From contig NZ_CP010776.1 in the NCBI RefSeq assembly GCF_001577755.1, positions 2,418,001-2,482,000 of the forward strand: a stretch of DNA of 64,000 nt. The letters run 5' to 3'. A model generated the notes under the pieces. That model had not been told where the DNA came from. It searched no databases and worked only from the letters and a program-made list of their open reading frames with translations. Each line of letters starts with the position of its first letter. Position 1 is the stretch's first letter. Position numbers and translations under genes: made by a program. This DNA comes from Rufibacter sp. DG15C (GTDB lineage Bacteria; Bacteroidota; Bacteroidia; Cytophagales; Hymenobacteraceae). This document shows, piece after piece, positions 34,058 to 41,882 of this stretch.

Positions 34058-34708
34058 CTACTTCAAAAGGCTGTTTTTGCGGGCCGGAACCACGTAGTGG
34101 AATTGGTTAATGGGCAGTTGCTCGTCGCAGAAGCTGTACTCATGCGGTACGTTTGACCCGATGATGACGAGTCGGTCTTTCCGGTTTTGATGAAGGTGCT
34201 CTAGGTACCACGCTACGCCATCCTGGTCCAGGTTGGTAGTGGGTTCGTCTAAGAGTAGGAAAGGGGTATCTGAGTACAGCGCCAGTCCCAATTTTAACCG
34301 CTGCCGCATGCCCGAGGAGAAATCACGCACCAGTTTATGTTTAGCCTTCTGGAGTTGCAAAATATCGGGTAGCTGTTGGGCGGTGATGTTGCGGAGAGAC
34401 TTGAACCGGGTATGGAATTGGATCATCTCCTCCAGCGTCAGTTCCTCCAGTAAATCTTGGTAGGGTGCGGCAATGGAGAGATGGCGGTAGACTTGCTCTA
34501 CGGGTAGTTGCTTGGTTCCTAGAGAGTAGGAGATGTCTCCTTCAGAGAGTAGCTGAAAACCGCTTAGGAGAGAAATCAAAGTGGATTTTCCGGAGCCATT
34601 GTGTCCTAGAATAGCATATGCCTTGCCAGACACAAACTCATAGGACAGATTCCTGAAAATCCACTCGTAATTATATCGTTTGCCAACAGACGTTAGCTTA
34701 ATCTGCAT
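34058..34708 (-). CDS. ABC transporter ATPase encoded with lipid A genes
   Basis: A 216-residue single ATPase domain. Walker A is GHNGSGKST (~37-45), the signature is FSSGMRQRLKLG and Walker B is FLLLDEPTTNLD. No permease gene is adjacent. The start at 34708 (MQIKLTSVG) is preferred over 34753 since it begins at the domain boundary; it overlaps the end of lpxA by 11 bp, so the two are co-translated. Being the last gene of an lpxD-lpxC/fabZ-lpxA block, it may serve a lipid or lipopolysaccharide exporter, which is inference from position. Confidence 0.82.
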   Translation of the reverse strand: MQIKLTSVGKRYNYEWIFRNLSYEFVSGKAYAILGHNGSGKSTLISLLSGFQLLSEGDISYSLGTKQLPVEQVYRHLSIAAPYQDLLEELTLEEMIQFHTRFKSLRNITAQQLPDILQLQKAKHKLVRDFSSGMRQRLKLGLALYSDTPFLLLDEPTTNLDQDGVAWYLEHLHQNRKDRLVIIGSNVPHEYSFCDEQLPINQFHYVVPARKNSLLK

Positions 34709-35486
34709 CCCGTTGATAGCCTTTGATAATGCCTCGGCCGGAGTCCCGCACAAAATTCAGGATTTCGTCGCGCTCTGGGCTAGGGGAGATTTCCAGTTCA
34801 ATCTTGTCTACGGCTGCGGCGTTGTTCAAGCCGCTCATGTACAGAATACGGTACACCTGCTGTATCTCGTTGATTTGCTCATTGGTATAGCCTCTGCGGC
34901 GCAGGCCAATAGAGTTGACACCAGCATAGGACAAAGGCTCGCGGGCCGCTTTCACAAACGGAGGAACGTCTTTTCTAATCAAAGAACCACCAGACACCAT
35001 GGCGTGCGCGCCAATCTTGGCAAACTGATGCACGGCGCTGGCGCCACTGATGATAGCATAGTCACCCATCACTACGTGGCCCGCCATCTGTACGGCGTTG
35101 CCCATGATGCAGTGGTTACCAATGATGCAGTCATGTGCTACGTGGGCATAGGCCATGATTAGGCAATTGCTACCCACCACGGTCTTCATGCGGTCTACGG
35201 TGCCGCGGCTAACCGTTACGCACTCCCGGATCACAGTGCCATCACCAATAAAGGTAAGCGTGTCTTCACCGGCAAACTTTAAGTCCTGCGGAATGGAAGA
35301 GATCACCGCCCCCGGAAAAATCTTGCAGTTCTTGCCTATGCGGGCACCTTCCATGATGGTCACGTTGGGACCAATCCAGGTGCCTTCCCCAATCTCCACG
35401 TTTTTATAGATGCTGGTAAACGGCTCTATAACTACGTTCTGGGCTATTTTAGCCTCGGGGTGGATGTATGCGAGGGGCTGATTCAT
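34698..35486 (-). CDS. lpxA: UDP-N-acetylglucosamine acyltransferase
   Basis: A 262-residue cytoplasmic trimeric enzyme that starts lipid A synthesis by O-acylating UDP-GlcNAc from acyl-ACP. Left-handed beta-helix hexapeptides run from the start (AYIHPEAKIAQNVVIEPF) to ~190, with the catalytic His in AYAHVAHDCIIG and the substrate-binding GHVVMGDYAIISG. The C-terminal helical part has GLRRRGYTNEQINEI. Overlaps the lpxC/fabZ gene by 4 bp (ATGA) and the ABC gene by 11 bp. Confidence 0.95.
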   Translation of the reverse strand: MNQPLAYIHPEAKIAQNVVIEPFTSIYKNVEIGEGTWIGPNVTIMEGARIGKNCKIFPGAVISSIPQDLKFAGEDTLTFIGDGTVIRECVTVSRGTVDRMKTVVGSNCLIMAYAHVAHDCIIGNHCIMGNAVQMAGHVVMGDYAIISGASAVHQFAKIGAHAMVSGGSLIRKDVPPFVKAAREPLSYAGVNSIGLRRRGYTNEQINEIQQVYRILYMSGLNNAAAVDKIELEISPSPERDEILNFVRDSGRGIIKGYQRDAD

Positions 35487-36877
35487 GCGTCTTTTCTTAC
35501 GATGCTAGCAGACATTTCTGCTTCCATTACCAATTGGCCAGCCACAAAAGCCTGGCCTTGCATTTTTGCGATACCGCGTTTAATAGGAGCCAAGAGCTCG
35601 CATTTAAAGATAATGGTATCTCCCGGAATTACCTTCCTTCTGAAGCGGCATTTGTCAATGCCCAAAAAGTAGGTCCAATAGTTTTCAGGATCCGGCACGG
35701 TGTTCAACACTAGAATGCCGCCTGTCTGGGCCATGGCCTCAATCTGAATCACGCCCGGCAGCACTGGGTTCCCCGGGAAGTGGCCCTGAAAGAACTGCTC
35801 GTTCATGGTCACGTTCTTGATGCCGGTTACCGTTGTCTCATCCAGGTGGATGATCTTGTCGATCAACAAGAACGGGTAGCGGTGCGGAAGCGTCTGCGAG
35901 ATACGGTTAATATCCATCACCGGTGTCTTCTTAGGATCGTAGATGGGGGTGTTCTTAACCGAAGTTTCTTTAATATATTTTTTGATTTTCTTGGCGAAGG
36001 CTACGTTAGAAGCATGACCCGGGCGCGCGGCCAGGATCTGTCCTTTCAACGGGCGGCCCACCAAGGCCAAATCACCAATAAGATCTAGTAGTTTATGACG
36101 AGCGGGCTCGTTTCTGTAGCGTAAGTCAACGTTGTTGAGAATACCTTCTTTCTTCACTTCCACCTTCGGCTTCTTGAGAAGGTCAGAAAGGTAATCCAGC
36201 TCGTTTTCTTCTACTACGCGGTCTACCACCACAATGGCATTGCTTAAGTCGCCGCCTTTGATGAGGTTTTGCTTGTAGAGCATCTCTAGCTCATGCAAAA
36301 AGCAGAAGGTACGACAAGAGGCAATCTCATCTTTAAACTGAGAAATATCCGTCATAGACGCATGCTGGCTACCCAATACCGGGGAATGGTAGTCTACCAT
36401 CACGGTCACGCGGTAGTCATCCAGAGGTAGGATGGCAATCTCGGTCTCCCGGGCGCCGTCTCTGAACCTGATTTCCTCGGGCACCTCAAAGAAGTTGCGG
36501 AGGGCATTCTGCTCTTCCAGACCAACTTCAAGCAAAGGCTCCACAAACAAAATAGAGCTGCCATCCATGATAGGCGGCTCAGGGCCATCTAACTGAATGA
36601 GGACGTTGTCAATTTCTAAGCCTACCAGTGCCGCCAATACGTGCTCCACGGTGTTCACACGGGCGCCGTTCTGCTCAATCGTAGTTCCTCTGGAGAGGTC
36701 TACCACGTTGTCTACGTCAGCGTCTACAATAGGCTGCTCAGGTAAATCAACGCGCTGGAACTTGTACCCGTGGTTAATGGGGGCAGGCAAAAAGGTCATG
36801 TTTGAGATAACCCCTGTATGCAATCCAATACCAGAAACCGTCACCGGTGCTTTAATGGTATGCTGTTTATCGTTCAT
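35483..36877 (-). CDS. lpxC/fabZ: Fused UDP-3-O-acyl-GlcNAc deacetylase and (3R)-hydroxyacyl-ACP dehydratase
   Basis: A 464-residue two-domain enzyme. The LpxC part (1-~300) removes the acetyl group in the committed step of lipid A synthesis; zinc ligands are His79 in NTVEHVLAAL and the His and Asp of ARHKLLDLIGD. The FabZ part (~320-464) dehydrates 3-hydroxyacyl-ACP, with LPHRYPFLLIDKI and the catalytic QGHFPGNPVLPGV. This fusion is usual in Bacteroidota. It overlaps lpxA by 4 bp. A TAACTTTG element inside the end of lpxD could give the downstream genes their own promoter. Confidence 0.95.
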   Translation of the reverse strand: MNDKQHTIKAPVTVSGIGLHTGVISNMTFLPAPINHGYKFQRVDLPEQPIVDADVDNVVDLSRGTTIEQNGARVNTVEHVLAALVGLEIDNVLIQLDGPEPPIMDGSSILFVEPLLEVGLEEQNALRNFFEVPEEIRFRDGARETEIAILPLDDYRVTVMVDYHSPVLGSQHASMTDISQFKDEIASCRTFCFLHELEMLYKQNLIKGGDLSNAIVVVDRVVEENELDYLSDLLKKPKVEVKKEGILNNVDLRYRNEPARHKLLDLIGDLALVGRPLKGQILAARPGHASNVAFAKKIKKYIKETSVKNTPIYDPKKTPVMDINRISQTLPHRYPFLLIDKIIHLDETTVTGIKNVTMNEQFFQGHFPGNPVLPGVIQIEAMAQTGGILVLNTVPDPENYWTYFLGIDKCRFRRKVIPGDTIIFKCELLAPIKRGIAKMQGQAFVAGQLVMEAEMSASIVRKDA

Positions 36878-36903
36878 GCGGCACTAAATAGGTAAAGAGG
36901 CGT

Positions 36904-36911
36904 CAAAGTTA
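36904..36911 (-). promoter_or_regulatory. -7 promoter element for lpxC/fabZ
   Basis: Reads TAACTTTG on the minus strand, 27 bp before the lpxC/fabZ ATG; it includes the lpxD stop codon. Confidence 0.5.
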
Positions 36912-37931
36912 ACGCTTTTCTCTGAGTTCATCTACCTGTTTCTGTAGCTCAGGTAGTTTCCGGAAAACAGCCATGGCCCGCAGGTTCTGTTTATAGTCAA
37001 AAGCGGGTGCTCCCTGCACAAAAGTACCTTCTTCTTTGATGTTTTTAGAGATGCCAGATTTAGCGCCTACAATGGTTCTGTCGGCTATGCTCACGTGGCC
37101 CACCACACCTACCTGGCCGGCAATGGTGCAGTAATTACCCACTTTAGAGGAACCGGCAAAAGCCGTCTGGGCGGCTACCACAGTATGTCTGCCAATTTCC
37201 ACGTTATGGGCTACTTGTACTAGGTTGTCAATCTTAGTGCCAGTCCTGATAATGGTGGAGCCCATGGTGGCGCAGTCCACGGTAGTATTTGCGCCAATGC
37301 TCACATGGTCTTCTATCACCACGTTGCCTATCTGCGGGATGGTTTTGTAGCTGCCGTCTTTCTGAGGAGCAAAACCAAAGCCGTCACTCCCTAAAACGGC
37401 GCCGGCATGAATAGTGCAAGAACTACCAATTACGGTGTCTGGGTAAATCTTTACCCCGGCGTAAATAACGGTGTTGTCGCCAATGGTGACGCTGTCCCCA
37501 ATATAGGCGTGCGGGTAAATATGGACGTTTTTCCCAATTTTACAGTTCTTGCCAATGTAAGAGAAGGCACCGCGGTAATGGTTAGGACCAATGCTGGAAT
37601 TCTCGCCTAAGAAACAAGGTTCTTCCACACCTTCGCGCATAGAGGCCAAGGCTTGCTGGTATACTTCTAACAGGGTAGAGAAGGCACTGTACGGATCGTC
37701 TACCAAAATGAGGTTGGTAGAAACGGCTTGCTTTAGCTCTAAGGTCTTAGACACAATTACCGCCGAGGCGCCCGTGTTGTACAGAAAGTGCTCGTATTTG
37801 GGGTTGGATAAGAACGATAGCGACCCAGGAGTGCCCTCTTCAATCTTGGCAAGTCTGTTTACCGTGGCCTGACAGTCTCCCTGCACCTGGCCCTGGAGTA
37901 AATCAGCGATCTGTTGTACTGTGAATTCCAT
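36909..37931 (-). CDS. lpxD: UDP-3-O-(3-hydroxyacyl)glucosamine N-acyltransferase
   Basis: A 340-residue trimeric enzyme for the third step of lipid A synthesis. The N-terminal uridine-binding domain (1-~100) contains GSLSFLSNPKYEHFLY. The beta-helix (~105-300) carries hexapeptides such as IGKNCKIGKNVHIYPHAYIG and the catalytic His segment VQVAHNVEIGRHTVV. The C-terminal helix (FRKLPELQKQVDELREKR) packs the trimer. First gene of the lpxD-lpxC/fabZ-lpxA-ABC block; lpxC starts 31 bp after its stop. Confidence 0.95.
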   Translation of the reverse strand: MEFTVQQIADLLQGQVQGDCQATVNRLAKIEEGTPGSLSFLSNPKYEHFLYNTGASAVIVSKTLELKQAVSTNLILVDDPYSAFSTLLEVYQQALASMREGVEEPCFLGENSSIGPNHYRGAFSYIGKNCKIGKNVHIYPHAYIGDSVTIGDNTVIYAGVKIYPDTVIGSSCTIHAGAVLGSDGFGFAPQKDGSYKTIPQIGNVVIEDHVSIGANTTVDCATMGSTIIRTGTKIDNLVQVAHNVEIGRHTVVAAQTAFAGSSKVGNYCTIAGQVGVVGHVSIADRTIVGAKSGISKNIKEEGTFVQGAPAFDYKQNLRAMAVFRKLPELQKQVDELREKR

Positions 37932-38010
37932 GGTGTAAAGTTAAAGAAACAATTTATTTTATGCTTGGCCCAGACTACCCGGCTATGGTGTCTTCTCTAA
38001 AGGCAGACAC

Positions 38011-38047
38011 AAAAAAGCCTGCTCTGTAGGAGGTAGCAGGTTCTTTG
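38011..38047. terminator. Weak hairpin, possible terminator of acr3
   Basis: AAGCCTGCT and AGCAGGTTCTT with an 11-base loop, in the gap between acr3 and lpxD. The pairing is short and the loop long. Confidence 0.45.
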
Positions 38048-38169
38048 TAAAGGAATTACCTAGCAATAGGTATCCATTTTTCACTGAATAGTAATTTAAC
38101 TCCTGCCGGAGTGCTTTGTTTAGGAGTATTCAAGAATCAGTGGTAGGCGCTGGTGGCCAAGTAGTACAT

Positions 38170-39249
38170 CTAAGTAATAGGAGTTGCTTCTGCAGTGTTT
38201 CGGTAGTACTTACGCTTGAACCAGTAGGCCAAATTCACCAAGGCAATCAAAGCTGGCACTTCAATGAGCGGACCCACCACCCCGGCAAAGGCCTGACCAG
38301 AATTCAACCCAAACACGCCAATGGCCACTGCAATGGCCAGTTCAAAGTTATTGCCCGTAGCCGTGAAGGCGACTGATGCGTTCTGCGCGTAGTTAGCACC
38401 CAGAGCCTTGCCCATGTAAATGCTCACTACAAACATGATGACAAAGTAAATGACCAGCGGAATGGCAATCCTGATCACATCCATGGGAATCGTCACAATC
38501 AAATTACCCTTTAAGCTGAACATAACCACAATGGTGAACAGCAGGGAAATGAGCGTGATGGGGCTAATGGCCGGAATAAAAACCTGCTGGTACCATGCAT
38601 CTCCTTTAAGTCGGCGAAGAATCAGACTAGACAGAAAGCCCATCAAAAACGGGATGCCCAGATAGATGCCCACACTTTGCGCGATGGCTCCCATACTGAT
38701 GTCCACTATTTTCCCCTCCAGACCAAACCAGGTGGGCAAGACGGTAATGAATACATAGGCGAAGACACTGTAAAACAGCACCTGAAAAATGCTGTTGAAG
38801 GCCACCAGTCCGGCTGCGTATTCGCGGTCTCCCTCGGCCAGTTCATTCCAGACCAGCACCATGGCAATACAGCGGGCCAAGCCAATGAGAATGATACCCA
38901 CCATGTACTCAGGGTAGTCTCTTAAAAAAACGATGGCCAGCAGGAACATCAGAATCGGCCCGATTATCCAGTTCAAAACCAGGGAAAGCGTGATGACTTT
39001 GATGTTTTGGAAGACTTTGCCTAGCTGACCGTAGCGTACTTTAGCCAAGGGCGGGTACATCATTAAGATGAGGCCAATGGCAATGGGCACATTTACCGTG
39101 CCCGTTTGAAACGTGTTAATGACGTCTTCTATTCCCGGGTATACATACCCCAGCAGGACGCCCGCGCCCATGGCCAGGAAAATCCAAAGCGTGAGGAACT
39201 GGTCTAATCTAGAAAGCTTCTTTCTTTTGTCTACGTTGCATTGACTCAT
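38170..39249 (-). CDS. acr3: Arsenite efflux permease, ACR3 family
   Basis: A 359-residue inner-membrane protein with ten predicted helices that expels arsenite using the proton gradient. The conserved Cys of the fourth helix is present in [16 protein letters not shown], and the [17 protein letters not shown] and [14 protein letters not shown] segments are typical. The N-terminal cytoplasmic tail ([17 protein letters not shown]) carries an extra Cys. It is the last gene of the arsenic cassette, 9 bp after the metallophosphoesterase gene. Confidence 0.93.
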   Translation of the reverse strand: MSQCNVDKRKKLSRLDQFLTLWIFLAMGAGVLLGYVYPGIEDVINTFQTGTVNVPIAIGLILMMYPPLAKVRYGQLGKVFQNIKVITLSLVLNWIIGPILMFLLAIVFLRDYPEYMVGIILIGLARCIAMVLVWNELAEGDREYAAGLVAFNSIFQVLFYSVFAYVFITVLPTWFGLEGKIVDISMGAIAQSVGIYLGIPFLMGFLSSLILRRLKGDAWYQQVFIPAISPITLISLLFTIVVMFSLKGNLIVTIPMDVIRIAIPLVIYFVIMFVVSIYMGKALGANYAQNASVAFTATGNNFELAIAVAIGVFGLNSGQAFAGVVGPLIEVPALIALVNLAYWFKRKYYRNTAEATPIT

Positions 39250-39258
39250 GTTCTGGGC

Positions 39259-40038
39259 TTAAGCGGTTCTTAGCATAGTGGCAAATTCATTGGGCAGCGG
39301 GCTGGCTTCTACGGCCTGCGCCGCTTTCTCCACGTCATAGTCCACGCGAATAAACTCTACCTTGATGCTGTTTAGCTGAGTTAAGTTAGATTCTGGCGTC
39401 AGCTCTACAATCACGTACCCGGCGCGTGGGTCTCCGTCCTTGGGTTTGCCCACTGACCCAATGTTGATGGCATGCCGGTAACGGGTCTGGCCCTCCTGCT
39501 CATAAGCAATGGCGCGATGATAGGGCTTGTGCGTATGCCCGAAGAACAGGATGTCTGCCCCGGCCTCTGCGAACATGTGCAGGAAGCTTTTGTCGGGGCG
39601 GTCCTCAAAAAGATACTCGTTGATTTTGCGTGGGCTGCCATGTACTAGGAGGACCTCTATCTTGTTCTCCTGTTTAGAGTCATCCATGAAAGTGAGCCTG
39701 AGGTGCCTTGGAAGCATGCGCAAGTACTGACGCGTCTCCTCAGTGACCACATGGTTGGTGTAGTCAATGGACTGTTGACCCAGGTCTTTCTCCATGTCAG
39801 ATTTGTAGGCGCAACCGCAGTTAGGACTAGCCAAGCCCACGCCCTCGTCATAATTGCCCGCAATAGTGGGGATTTTTCGTTTTCTAATCTCAGCGACTAC
39901 CTCATTGGGCCAGGTACAGTAACCCACCAAATCACCTAGGCAATAGATGGCGTCTAAATTCTGCTGGTCCATGTCTGCCAATACCGCCTCCAAGGCTGGA
40001 AGATTGGCGTGAATGTCACTAAACAAGGCAATTCTCAT
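39259..40038 (-). CDS. Calcineurin-like metallophosphoesterase
   Basis: A 259-residue cytoplasmic phosphoesterase with the full two-metal motif series: FSDIHANLPAL, CLGDLVGYC, GNYDEGVG, VHGSPRKINEY and FFGHTHKP. It belongs to the YfcE/MJ0936-like group with unknown substrate. It is 9 bp upstream of acr3 and 120 bp downstream of the GNAT gene on the same strand. Metallophosphoesterases are sometimes found in arsenic gene islands, so a role in that response is plausible but not shown. Confidence 0.88.
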   Translation of the reverse strand: MRIALFSDIHANLPALEAVLADMDQQNLDAIYCLGDLVGYCTWPNEVVAEIRKRKIPTIAGNYDEGVGLASPNCGCAYKSDMEKDLGQQSIDYTNHVVTEETRQYLRMLPRHLRLTFMDDSKQENKIEVLLVHGSPRKINEYLFEDRPDKSFLHMFAEAGADILFFGHTHKPYHRAIAYEQEGQTRYRHAINIGSVGKPKDGDPRAGYVIVELTPESNLTQLNSIKVEFIRVDYDVEKAAQAVEASPLPNEFATMLRTA

Positions 40039-40158
40039 AGAATAGAGGGAGAAGGGTAACGTTGATTTAAAGGTATTACTTTAGGCAGTTATTTTACAGG
40101 CAAAAGCACAGGGAACGCCAAAGTGCATTCTCTGTGCTTAGGTAAGGCAGAGGCAGAG

Positions 40159-40650
40159 CTAGTCAAGCCCAACAGTAGAACTGCGACGTTCCAGTAGGTA
40201 CACATCACGCCAGACGCCGTAATGCTTGGCCAACCGTTGACGGGTACCCACAATCCTGAAACCCACTTTCTCATGCAGTTTGACGCTGGCCTCGTTTTCT
40301 GGGAAGATGCCCGCCTGTAAGGTCCAGAATCCCGCCTTCTCAGATTCTGTAATCAAGTGACTCAATAGCTGAAGGCCCAGCCCCATGCCACGGCAGTCTT
40401 GGGCAATGTAGACGCTCTCTTCGGCTACGCCACCATAGACACACCGGCTGGAGACAGGTGTCAGGGCCGCCCACCCACAGACTTTGTCTCCATCCAGGGC
40501 TACAAATCTGCAGGTGGTTAGGTGCGCCTTATCCCATTCCTCCCAGGAAGGGGCGTCTGTATTAAAGGTGGCTTGGCCTGTGGCAATGCCATCCAGGTAA
40601 ATCTGTTTTACTTCTGCCCAATGCTGGGGCAGCATGTCCTCAATGACCAT
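40159..40650 (-). CDS. GNAT N-acetyltransferase, ArsN1-like
   Basis: A 163-residue acetyltransferase that resembles phosphinothricin/arsinothricin acetyltransferases: NTDAPSWEEW, VCGWAALTPVSSRCVYGGVAEESVY, the acetyl-CoA loop CRGMGLGLQLL, and LHEKVGFRIVGTRQRLAKHYGVWRD at the end. ArsN1 proteins acetylate the amino group of the arsenic antibiotic arsinothricin. That reading is favoured by its position inside an arsenic cassette, 10 bp after the DUF6428 gene; phosphinothricin or methionine sulfoximine are other possible substrates. Confidence 0.82.
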   Translation of the reverse strand: MVIEDMLPQHWAEVKQIYLDGIATGQATFNTDAPSWEEWDKAHLTTCRFVALDGDKVCGWAALTPVSSRCVYGGVAEESVYIAQDCRGMGLGLQLLSHLITESEKAGFWTLQAGIFPENEASVKLHEKVGFRIVGTRQRLAKHYGVWRDVYLLERRSSTVGLD

Positions 40651-40660
40651 AGAAACAAGG

Positions 40661-41128
40661 TTAGCAACAGCCAGAGCCCGGAGCGCACGCGTTACCAGCG
40701 CCCACAGTGGCTAAGTTAAGTTTGATTTTCTCTGCCGGAATACCGCAATTGTCCTGGGCCAGGCAAGTAGTGGTTTTGGAAAGAAGCATGAATTTCTTGC
40801 CGTCAAAGCCTAGATCATACTTCCCGATGGTGTCACTTTGGTACTCCACCTCAATTTCCAGATCCTCCATGCCCAAAGTCTTCTCTGAGAGGCTGATAAT
40901 GTTGAGGAGTTTTCCTGGTTTCAGGCGGTGCTCATAGTCATCGGCGTCCCAAAGCTGGAAGTTGGCCACTTTCTCATGGCGCACGGTGCCGCCACAATCA
41001 ATAAAATGTTTGGTGATTACGCCCACCTCAGTCACGTGAAAGTGCTCAGGCACCATTTTGCCATTTTCTAAACCGAAATCCACTGACTCAGCAGTTTCCA
41101 AAATTCTTTTTACTTCTGAAAGTTTCAT
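40661..41128 (-). CDS. DUF6428-like protein of arsenic cassettes
   Basis: A 155-residue soluble protein of a type commonly placed beside arsR in Bacteroidota (the DUF6428 label is by memory of such cassettes). The body is alpha-beta (LSEVKRILETAESVDFGLENG, PEHFHVTEVGVITKHFIDCG). Cys residues are frequent in the second half (TTTCLAQDNCG) and at the end (ACAPGSGCC), where the last two residues are both Cys; such a cluster could bind As(III). Preceded by its own ArsR-type operator at 41221. Confidence 0.72.
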   Translation of the reverse strand: MKLSEVKRILETAESVDFGLENGKMVPEHFHVTEVGVITKHFIDCGGTVRHEKVANFQLWDADDYEHRLKPGKLLNIISLSEKTLGMEDLEIEVEYQSDTIGKYDLGFDGKKFMLLSKTTTCLAQDNCGIPAEKIKLNLATVGAGNACAPGSGCC

Positions 41129-41220
41129 AGTAGTAAGGGTTAAAAGTTAGTTAAAAATATTTCTAAGCTGTAATTGTTGAAATCTAAAAGATGCTACCGA
41201 CTCTAATTGCTTGTTTATAT

Positions 41221-41242
41221 TATTGCAATATTACGATAAATG
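41221..41242 (-). promoter_or_regulatory. ArsR-type operator 2, upstream of the DUF6428 gene
   Basis: TATTGCAATATTACGATAAATG matches the site upstream of arsR at 18 of 22 positions. On the minus strand it contains TAATATTG, close to the TAnnTTTG -7 element, so a bound repressor would cover the promoter. Confidence 0.7.
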
Positions 41243-41256
41243 AAGCCAAAAAAAGG

Positions 41257-41589
41257 TCAGCAACATTGCTGGCCACAAGCCACTGGGGAAGCAAACATGT
41301 TTAGGAACATATCCCGTACCTCTTCCCATTTGTGTTTGTTGATGCAGTAGCAAACGCTGGTGCCTTCTACGGTGCCATCAATCAAGCCAATAGCCTTTAG
41401 TTCTTTCAAGTGCTGAGAGACGGTGGCCTGCGCCAATGGCAAAACCTCAACCAAGTCCCCGCAAACACAAGTGGTACGATGTAGCAAGTGCTGAAGAATA
41501 GCCACCCGAGCAGGGTGCGCCAGGGCCTTCGCATACATGGCCACGGTGTTCTGCTCTTCGGTAAAATTCTGTGTCTTGGTTACGCCCAT
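41257..41589 (-). CDS. arsR: ArsR/SmtB-family arsenic-responsive repressor
   Basis: A 110-residue winged-helix repressor. The recognition helix is in [21 protein letters not shown], and the As(III) ligands of the classic ELCVCDL-type site appear as TCVCGDL (Cys41 and Cys43). Three more Cys close the protein (ACGQQCC, residues 105, 109 and 110). The start at 41589 (MGVTKTQ) is taken because the longer frame would run through the operator at 41612. First gene of the cassette arsR, DUF6428, arsN1-like, phosphoesterase, acr3; no arsenate reductase gene is present. Confidence 0.92.
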   Translation of the reverse strand: MGVTKTQNFTEEQNTVAMYAKALAHPARVAILQHLLHRTTCVCGDLVEVLPLAQATVSQHLKELKAIGLIDGTVEGTSVCYCINKHKWEEVRDMFLNMFASPVACGQQCC

Positions 41590-41611
41590 GATTCTCTGTC
41601 TTTGATTACTA

Positions 41612-41633
41612 TATCGCAATGATACGATTAATG
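41612..41633 (-). promoter_or_regulatory. ArsR-type operator 1, upstream of arsR
   Basis: TATCGCAATGATACGATTAATG, an imperfect ATCG-N8-CGAT palindrome 22 bp before the arsR ATG. It overlaps TATCATTG (a near -7 element) on the minus strand at the same offset as in operator 2. Confidence 0.72.
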
Positions 41634-41646
41634 TTTCAATTCGCAT

Positions 41647-41678
41647 AAAAAAACTCCCAATATTTTTTGAGAGTTTTT
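41647..41678. terminator. AT-rich hairpin, possible terminator of the HD gene
   Basis: AAAAACTC / GAGAGTTTTT with a loop of about 12 bases, between the minus-strand HD and arsR genes. Confidence 0.4.
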
Positions 41679-41780
41679 CTGGTGGGTAGCTGAAAACACC
41701 AATATGCGGCTGCCGTCTTTGGTAGAAAGGATTACAAGCATGGGAGCTTTACACTTGGTAGAAGCATGCTCTAGCCTTTC

Positions 41781-41818
41781 CGTTTTTGGGGTATTTTCTG
41801 GAAAACAGGCCAAAAACG
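41781..41818. repeat. Dispersed palindrome copy 17
   Basis: CGTTTTTGGGGTATTT...AAACAGGCCAAAAACG, 64 bp past the stop codon of the HD-domain gene. Two inner left-arm positions no longer pair. Confidence 0.82.
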
Positions 41819-41882
41819 GTGATGGTGCGCCAGAACTACCAATGGCTTACTTCTACCATAAGCGTAAGCCATGAGTTAAATC

